From positions 1-9,597 of the forward strand of contig DATJQH010000162.1 of NCBI GenBank assembly GCA_035505955.1: 9,597 nucleotides of DNA, written 5' to 3'. Position 1 is the stretch's first letter; each line of letters begins with the position of its first letter. Below, piece by piece: positions 4,625-9,597 of the stretch. The position numbers and the translations under genes were made by a program. This DNA is from Fen-999 sp035505955. GTDB taxonomy: Bacteria; Pseudomonadota; Gammaproteobacteria; Burkholderiales; Rhodocyclaceae. A model generated the notes under the pieces. The model searched no databases. It had not been told where the DNA came from and saw nothing but the letters and a program-made list of their open reading frames with translations.

Positions 4625-6121
4625 GTGTTTACGGCCTCCGGCCAAGATCGAAAGCGTCTCGACCCGCAGCATGTACGCAAGATCCTGCGCTTGCCGCTTC
4701 TCGTCATGGCGATATCGGCGGCCCTCTTTTCCATCGTCGCCGCAGTCGCCTTGTCCTGGGAAAGTCGCCGCCATACCATCGAGGCCGCCGACCGGGACAA
4801 CTCGAACATCGCGCGGCTGGTCAGCTTCCACATCTCGCACGTCTTGCGCTCCAGCGTGCGCCTGCTCGACGATGTCGCCGCCAGTGTCGACTCACGCGGC
4901 GTTGCCGCGTTTCACAGCGAAAGCGGCCGAAAGCGGCTCATGGACCGGGCCCGCGCCTATCCGGAAATCCAGGCGATCGCCGTGGCCGACGAACACGGGC
5001 AGTTGCTCGCCAGTTCGGGCGTGAACTTTCCGCCGGCGGATATCAATTACGCGGACCGCGAGTACTTCCGTCGCCATCAGGCCGGCGAGGATCTGGTCGT
5101 CGGCGAATTGATCATGAGCAGGACCCTGGGCCGGCGCGGCACGACCGTCAGCCGCGCCATTCGCTCGCCGCGCGGCGAATTGAAGGGGGTCGTCCTGGTC
5201 ACGCTCGAGAGCCAGCACTTCATGCAGTTGATCCAGAGAATCCGGCGTTCGCCGAACCAGGCCGTGTCCGTGCTGCGCCTCGACGGCGCCGTTTTCGTAC
5301 GATCCCCGGAAGTGGAACTGGGCGCGCGGTTTCCGCGTGCGGAAGTACTTGAGCGTGTCGCCCATGCCGGCAGCGGGACCTACTTCGAGGCCCGTGGTGC
5401 AGTTGACGGCCTGCCGCGCCTGCTCGCCTTCGAGGCAATCGACGATTTTCCCCTGGTGGTCGTGGCGAGTCAGTCGCGCGACGAAGTTCTGGCCCCCTGG
5501 TGGACATTCACCGCCTTCGTCGCCGGCGGTCTCGTGATCACCTTGTCGGCCCTCGGATTGGCCGCCGTGTTCGTCTTCAAGTCCGCCGCGGAAACCGAAA
5601 TCCTGCAGGCCGAACTCGAGCGACAGGCGCACACCGACTCCCTCACGGGACTGCTCAACCGTCGCCACTTCCTGACGCTGGCGGAAAAGGAACTGTCGCG
5701 CGCGGAACGCTACGGCGGCCCGGTCGCCGTGCTGATGATGGACATCGACCACTTCAAGAAGATCAACGACACCTACGGGCACCAGATCGGCGACGAGGTC
5801 CTGCAGCGCCTTGCCGAGCGCTGCCGTCTGGAGCTGCGGGATATCGATGCCATCGGACGCATGGGCGGCGAGGAGTTCGCGGTTCTGCTGCCGCAGACCG
5901 AAGCCGATGTCGCGCTCGAAGTTGCCGAGCGACTGCGCCAGGTCATCGCCGAAACCGCGGTGCCCCTTGACCGCGGACTGCCGCTGCACTTCACGGTCTC
6001 CATTGGTGTCGCCGCCACGCGAGGGGCCGTGCCCAACATCGACACGCTCTTGAGCCAGGCCGATGACGCACTGTACGAGGCCAAGGACGCGGGGCGCAAC
6101 CGCATCGCCGTCGCGGCGTAG
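4625..6121 (+). CDS. dCache-GGDEF diguanylate cyclase (membrane sensor)
   Basis: A 498-residue inner-membrane enzyme that should make c-di-GMP from two GTP. Transmembrane segment 1 (about 22-44) and segment 2 (about 292-318) enclose a periplasmic double-Cache-like sensor (about 46-290) containing PEIQAIAVADEHG, YADREYF and FPLVVVASQSRDEVLAPW. The GGDEF domain (about 335-497) is intact: DSLTGLLNRRHF (338-349), metal-binding Asp373 in MMDIDHFKKIND, YGHQIGDEV (384-392) and GGEEF (414-418). The inhibitory I-site RxxD is present as Arg405-Asp-Ile-Asp408, five residues before GGEEF, so product inhibition is expected. The GTG at 4625 is the first possible start after the in-frame stop at 4553 and keeps a normal N-terminus. 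It has no good ribosome-binding site, so the exact start is uncertain. The gene has its own promoter-like region, two dyads and flanking direct repeats. Its position after a two-component operon suggests a shared signalling theme, but not necessarily one transcript. Confidence 0.92.
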   Translation: MFTASGQDRKRLDPQHVRKILRLPLLVMAISAALFSIVAAVALSWESRRHTIEAADRDNSNIARLVSFHISHVLRSSVRLLDDVAASVDSRGVAAFHSESGRKRLMDRARAYPEIQAIAVADEHGQLLASSGVNFPPADINYADREYFRRHQAGEDLVVGELIMSRTLGRRGTTVSRAIRSPRGELKGVVLVTLESQHFMQLIQRIRRSPNQAVSVLRLDGAVFVRSPEVELGARFPRAEVLERVAHAGSGTYFEARGAVDGLPRLLAFEAIDDFPLVVVASQSRDEVLAPWWTFTAFVAGGLVITLSALGLAAVFVFKSAAETEILQAELERQAHTDSLTGLLNRRHFLTLAEKELSRAERYGGPVAVLMMDIDHFKKINDTYGHQIGDEVLQRLAERCRLELRDIDAIGRMGGEEFAVLLPQTEADVALEVAERLRQVIAETAVPLDRGLPLHFTVSIGVAATRGAVPNIDTLLSQADDALYEAKDAGRNRIAVAA

Positions 6122-6152
6122 CGCGGCCTCGCAACGCGGCCGGCGGCCGCGC
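6121..6152 (+). terminator. G+C-rich hairpin after the cyclase stop
   Basis: CGCGGCC (6135-6141) pairs with GGCCGCG (6145-6151) around a 3-nt loop. A competing fold pairs GCGCGGCC (6121-6128) with GGCCGCGC (6145-6152). No T run follows, so it is at best a pause, an RNA-protecting hairpin or a weak terminator. Confidence 0.35.
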
Positions 6153-6154
6153 AA

Positions 6155-6180
6155 AGTCAGTCCGGGTGGTACGCCGTGCA
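6155..6180. repeat. Direct repeat copy 2 (26 bp)
   Basis: AGTCAGTCC, then GG, then GTGGTACGCCGTGCA. Partner of the copy at 4502-4527. It lies 34 nt after the cyclase stop and about 35 nt upstream of the SulP -10-like element, so the two copies bracket the cyclase gene and each precedes a promoter. Confidence 0.8.
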
Positions 6181-6187
6181 AGCGCGC

Positions 6188-6223
6188 TTGACGCTGCCTT
6201 CACGCACCCGCCGCTAGGCTGGC
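6188..6223 (+). promoter_or_regulatory. Candidate promoter of the SulP transporter
   Basis: TAGGCT at 6215-6220 is followed by GGC and sits in the 15-mer GCTAGGCTGGCAGCC, which matches 13 of 15 bases of the element before the YeiH-like gene. TTGACG at 6188-6193 would be a good -35, but its 21-nt spacing is too long for ordinary sigma-70 use. The start would be near 6227. Confidence 0.4.
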
Positions 6224-6269
6224 AGCCACCACCGAGGTTCCGGCCCGCGAAAACCATCTGATAATATTC

Positions 6270-8873
6270 ATGTCGTCGACTGCCTCCCTTCCGGCCCCCG
6301 CAGAGGAGCCGATCCCCGAGATGAGAATGCCTGCCGGGCCCCTGGCCAAGATTTTCCCGTTTCTGCGCTGGTGGCCCATGGTCACGCGCAAGACCGTTCG
6401 CGACGACCTGTTGGCAGGCTTCTCCGGCGCCCTGATCGTCCTGCCGCAAGGCGTCGCCTTTGCCACCATCGCCGGGCTGCCGCCGCAATACGGCCTCTAC
6501 GCCGCCATGATGCCGGCCGTGATCGGCGCCCTGTTCGGCTCCAGCTGGCATCTGGTCTCCGGCCCGACCACGGCGATTTCCATCGCCGTCTTCGCCGCCC
6601 TCTCCCATGCCGCCGAGCCCGGATCGGCCGAGTACATCAGCCTCGTGCTGACGCTCACGTTCCTCGTCGGCGTGTTCCAGTTCGCGCTGGGCCTCGCGCG
6701 CATGGGCGCGCTGGTGAACTTCATTTCCCACACCGTCGTCATCGGCTTTACCGCCGGCGCCGCCGTGCTGATCGCCGCCAGCCAGGTACGCAACTTCTTT
6801 GGCATCAACATTCCGCGCGGCACGCCGTTCTACGAAATCCTACACCAGCTGTTGGTCCAGTTCGCCGACATCAACCCGTACGTGCTGGCGGTCAGCGCCA
6901 TCACGCTCGCCACCGGCATCCTGACCAAGCGCTACGTCAAGAAGATTCCGTACATGATCGCGGCGATGATCGTCGGCAGCGTCGTCGCCGAGATCATCAA
7001 CCTGCTCGCCGGCGCCGATGCCACGGGCATCAAGACGGTCGGCGCGCTGCCGGCCGGGCTGCCGCCGCTTTCGACTCCTGACTTTTCGCTCGATACGCTG
7101 CGCCACACGATGGGCCCGGCACTGGTCATTACCATGCTGGCGCTGACCGAGGCGGTGTCGATCTCGCGCGCCATCGCCGTGCGTTCCGAGCAGCGCATCG
7201 ACGGCAACCAGGAATTCATCGGCCAGGGGCTGTCCAACATCGTCGGCGCCTTCTTCTCGGCCTACGCGTCGTCCGGCTCCTTCAACCGCAGCGGCGTCAA
7301 CTACGAAGCAGGCGCGCGCACGCCGCTGGCTTCGATCTTCGCCTCGGTCTTCCTCGTGGTTGTGCTGCTGCTGGTGGCGCCGCTCGCGGCCTTCCTGCCC
7401 AACGCCGCCATGGCCGGCATCCTGTTCCTGGTTGCGTGGGGCCTGATCGACTTCCACCACATCAGCCATATCACGCACACCAGCCGCGCGGAGACCGTGA
7501 TCCTGGTCGTCACGCTGGTCGGCACGCTGTTCAACCTCGAAATGGGCATCTTCCTCGGCGTCTTCCTGTCGCTGGTGCTTTTCCTCTACAAGAGCTCCAA
7601 ACCCGAGATCATTCCCGTGGTGCCGGCCCAGGAGGAAGGCGCCTACCACTTCGTGCGCGCCAAGGGCCGCGCCGAGTGCAAGCAGATGCGCATCGTCCGC
7701 ATCAACGGTCCGGTGTATTTCGGCGCTTCCAGCTTTGTCCAGGGCGCCCTGCAGCAGATCGACGAGGACAACCCGCAGCAGAAGTCGGTGCTGATCGCGG
7801 CCGCCAGCCTCAATGCCATCGACATCGCCGGTGCCGAAGTGCTGGCGCAGGAAGCCCGCCGTCGCCGCCGCATGGGCGGCGGCCTGTACTTCTACCGCCT
7901 CAACGATGCCGCGCGCAATTTCCTGCGCCAGGGCGGCTACGACCACGAGATCGGCGAGGGCGCGTTCTTCCCGGTGATGACCAACGTCACGGGCGCGCTC
8001 TACTGGACGCTTGACCCGAACATCTGCCGGACCTGCAAGGCGCGCGTCTTCAAGGAATGTCACGGCAAGGTGCTGCCCGACGGCCTGCGTCGCCAGCGCC
8101 TGATGCTGGCCACCGACGGCAGCGAGTTCTCCCGCGCGCCGACCGAAATTGCCATCACCCTGGCTCACCGCTTCGGCGTCACGCTCGACGTGCTCACTTC
8201 GGTGGAATCGGAAGCCGACGAGGAACGCGCCCAGGCTCGCCTCGCCGCGGTTGCCCATGACGCCCGAGTCGCGGGCGTAGACGCCGAGGAAATCGTCCGC
8301 TACGGCAAGCAGCCGGTGAAGGAAGTCGTGGCTGCCGCCGCGGCAGCCGATACCAACATACTCATCATCGGCCGTCGCCCGGTCAAGGGCGATCTCCGCG
8401 AGAAACTGGTTGGCGACCTGGCTGCGCAACTGATCGCGCAGGTGGATTGCCACGTGCTGATCGCGGGCTGGCAGGCGACCATGTGGCAGCGCCGAATCCT
8501 CGTCGCCAGCGATGGTTCCGACTTCAGCGACACGGTTGCCGATCTCGCCATGCAGATTGCCAAGACCACGAATACACCGGTGACCATCGTCGCCGTCACC
8601 GGCAGCGGGCTGTCGCGCGAGAGCGCCGAAGATGACGTCAAGCACAAGGCCGCGCTGATGAAACTTGAAGGCGTCGACTGCGAGACCGCGATCGTCGAGG
8701 GAACGCCCTGTCGGGAAATCGTCGATCTGGCGTGCCGCCTGAACGCCGACCTGGTCGTGGTCGGCAACCGCCGCCGGAAACTTAACCGCGTCGCCGACCA
8801 AGTGATCGGCAACCTGACCTGCGCGGTGCTGCTGGTCAACGCTCCCGAGCGTGGCCAGGCCTCTGCCGAATAA
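6270..8873 (+). CDS. SulP-family anion transporter fused to STAS and two Usp domains
   Basis: An 867-residue membrane protein. The SulP core spans about residues 28-440 and carries family signatures DDLLAGFSGALIVLPQGVAF (45-64), GLPPQYGLYAAMMPAVIGALFG (69-90) and the NQEFIGQGLSNIVGAFF to GSFNRSGVN block (313-344). Members carry sulfate, bicarbonate or other anions; the substrate cannot be read here. A STAS domain follows (about 445-575, with SLNAIDIAGAEVL). A Cys-rich linker comes next, Cys586-x2-Cys589-x7-Cys597-His598. Two universal-stress-protein domains end the protein: about 608-733 (LMLATDGSEFS) and 741-857 (ILVASDGSDFS). Their G-x2-G-x9-G nucleotide loops are altered, ending GD and GN rather than GS, so ATP binding is uncertain. 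The ATG at 6270 lacks a ribosome-binding site; ATG 6321 (residue 18) has GAGGAG 12 nt upstream and is a real alternative, because the conserved part begins after it. The downstream putative sulfate exporter supports a sulfur-oxyanion role. Confidence 0.92.
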   Translation: MSSTASLPAPAEEPIPEMRMPAGPLAKIFPFLRWWPMVTRKTVRDDLLAGFSGALIVLPQGVAFATIAGLPPQYGLYAAMMPAVIGALFGSSWHLVSGPTTAISIAVFAALSHAAEPGSAEYISLVLTLTFLVGVFQFALGLARMGALVNFISHTVVIGFTAGAAVLIAASQVRNFFGINIPRGTPFYEILHQLLVQFADINPYVLAVSAITLATGILTKRYVKKIPYMIAAMIVGSVVAEIINLLAGADATGIKTVGALPAGLPPLSTPDFSLDTLRHTMGPALVITMLALTEAVSISRAIAVRSEQRIDGNQEFIGQGLSNIVGAFFSAYASSGSFNRSGVNYEAGARTPLASIFASVFLVVVLLLVAPLAAFLPNAAMAGILFLVAWGLIDFHHISHITHTSRAETVILVVTLVGTLFNLEMGIFLGVFLSLVLFLYKSSKPEIIPVVPAQEEGAYHFVRAKGRAECKQMRIVRINGPVYFGASSFVQGALQQIDEDNPQQKSVLIAAASLNAIDIAGAEVLAQEARRRRRMGGGLYFYRLNDAARNFLRQGGYDHEIGEGAFFPVMTNVTGALYWTLDPNICRTCKARVFKECHGKVLPDGLRRQRLMLATDGSEFSRAPTEIAITLAHRFGVTLDVLTSVESEADEERAQARLAAVAHDARVAGVDAEEIVRYGKQPVKEVVAAAAAADTNILIIGRRPVKGDLREKLVGDLAAQLIAQVDCHVLIAGWQATMWQRRILVASDGSDFSDTVADLAMQIAKTTNTPVTIVAVTGSGLSRESAEDDVKHKAALMKLEGVDCETAIVEGTPCREIVDLACRLNADLVVVGNRRRKLNRVADQVIGNLTCAVLLVNAPERGQASAE

Positions 8874-8905
8874 TCGGCGGACGCGCGACAGGCACTGGGA
8901 TGAGC

Positions 8906-8914
8906 TAGACTGGC
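8906..8914 (+). promoter_or_regulatory. Candidate -10 element (TAGACT plus GGC) for the YeiH-like gene
   Basis: TAGACT at 8906-8911 is followed by GGC within GCTAGACTGGCAACC. C before the hexamer resembles sigma-S-type -10 elements. The start would be near 8918, leaving a 60-nt leader that ends with a strong GGAGG ribosome-binding site (8967-8971) 6 nt before the ATG. No -35 is evident. Its closeness to the SulP promoter element suggests shared control of the two transporters. Confidence 0.45.
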
Positions 8915-8977
8915 AACCGGAAGTACTCGGTTTCGTCGTTCATCGGAATTGCTTGTCATTTGCTTGGGAGGTTTACC

Positions 8978-9597
8978 ATGACAGCAGCAAACGAAACAAA
9001 AAGCGAAGGCGGCGCCACGACAGTACGCAGCATGGGATGGAAGGAGTTGTACCTCAAGGAAGACTGGTGGGCGATCTACCTTGGGCTCGGCATCATCCTC
9101 GTCGCCTACCTCTTCTTCATCAACGGCAGCACCATCAAGTGGATCGCCATCACGCCGGCAAAGTGGCATACGATCGACCAGGCGCTGGGGCATTTTGGCG
9201 ATCACATCGTCCAGTACGTCGCCCAACTGGTTCTGTGGTCGGTGGTCTTCACGGTCAGCCTGCGTGTACTCGGCTTCAAGTTTGCGGAGTTCTTCCCTTC
9301 GTTCCTGTTCGTCTATGTCTGCTCGATCGTCATTTTCATGGTCGGACAATGGGACGAGGCCAGCTACTACAATCTGGAACCACCGCTGCTGGCCCTGGCG
9401 CTGGGACTGGTCATCTCCAATTTCATCGGTCTGCCGAAGTGGATGGATGCCGGCTTCCGGGTCGAGTACTACATCAAGGCCGGCATCGTGCTGCTCGGGG
9501 CCACGCTGCCGTTCACACTGATCGTCTGGGCGGGGCCGGTGGCGGTCATGCAGGCGACCATCGTCTCGGTCACGACCTTTGGCGTGATCTACTTCGT
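8978..9597 (+). CDS. YeiH-family putative sulfate exporter, N-terminal part (runs off right edge)
   Basis: Open from ATG 8978 to the window end, giving 206 residues, with GGAGG 6 nt before the start, which fixes it firmly. The N-terminus (about 1-30) is hydrophilic, and transmembrane segments are seen at about 31-48, 79-97, 106-123, 136-151, 167-185 and 188-205. The stretch ALALGLVISNFIGLP (139-153) followed by YYIKAGIVLLGATL (164-177) matches the LGIVLLG-type core of the YeiH/UPF0324 family, annotated as putative sulfate exporters. In the E. coli relative, as I recall it, that core starts much nearer the N-terminus, so this protein has roughly 90 extra residues with added membrane segments. 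The conserved Gly/Ser/Cys-rich second half lies beyond the edge. It lies 104 nt after the SulP gene, with its own promoter-like element, and could be the exporter counterpart to SulP uptake. Confidence 0.85.
   Translation, partial: MTAANETKSEGGATTVRSMGWKELYLKEDWWAIYLGLGIILVAYLFFINGSTIKWIAITPAKWHTIDQALGHFGDHIVQYVAQLVLWSVVFTVSLRVLGFKFAEFFPSFLFVYVCSIVIFMVGQWDEASYYNLEPPLLALALGLVISNFIGLPKWMDAGFRVEYYIKAGIVLLGATLPFTLIVWAGPVAVMQATIVSVTTFGVIYF

Noticed and set aside
6260..6272. GATAAT at 6260-6265 as the -10 of a leaderless SulP mRNA
   Set aside because: No -35 lies at a workable distance and the placement would start transcription at or inside the ATG. The TAGGCTGGC element upstream fits the other promoters better, although the point is not settled.
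6840..8801. 653-residue open frame opposite the SulP gene
   Set aside because: Low-complexity charged sequence with no domain or ribosome-binding site. SulP, STAS and Usp motifs on the + strand explain the region.
8300..9349. 349-residue leftward frame across the SulP end and the YeiH-like start
   Set aside because: It is a shadow. It would run opposite two well-supported genes and their promoter and has no domain.

Overview
The window is G+C-rich and densely coded, with strong G/C third-position bias and long shadow frames. The gene families, codon use and intergenic style fit a betaproteobacterium, most likely Rhodocyclales-like. That placement is an inference from protein style and was not tested by a search.

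Layout. Positions 1-721 hold a leftward three-gene cluster: a 119-residue LexA/UmuD-like S24 protein without a DNA-binding domain, a 77-residue unknown protein, and the start of a Cys-containing unknown protein that runs off the left edge. Positions 722-980 are non-coding. They carry a rightward consensus-like promoter (TTGACA-17-TACAGT) followed by a 66-nt, nearly continuous hairpin (24 Watson-Crick plus 2 G-U pairs) and a T run, which is a candidate small RNA. Positions 981-2462 (leftward) encode a fusion of an excisionase/MerR-like helix-turn-helix, a coiled-coil linker, a plant-type [2Fe-2S] ferredoxin domain and a ferredoxin-NAD(P) reductase module. Divergent from it, across 73 bp containing a perfect GCCCCAT-A-ATGGGGC palindrome, is a two-component system: an OmpR-type response regulator (2536-3249) overlapping a membrane histidine kinase (3233-4489). 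Next comes a dCache-GGDEF diguanylate cyclase (4625-6121), then a SulP anion transporter fused to STAS and two Usp domains (6270-8873). The start of a YeiH-like putative sulfate exporter (8978 to the right edge) ends the window.

How the genes may work together. The fusion flavoprotein is a plausible redox-responsive regulator of itself and the divergent two-component operon. The rightward genes couple c-di-GMP signalling and anion (possibly sulfate) transport. Two near-identical 26-bp direct repeats lie on either side of the cyclase gene, one upstream of the cyclase promoter and one upstream of the SulP promoter, so these two units may share a regulator or may be bounded by a dispersed repeat. 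Five separate gene starts are preceded by the same nonamer, TAnnnTGGC, which looks like a -10 hexamer with a GGC discriminator. No tRNA, rRNA, CRISPR array, insertion sequence or phage gene was seen.
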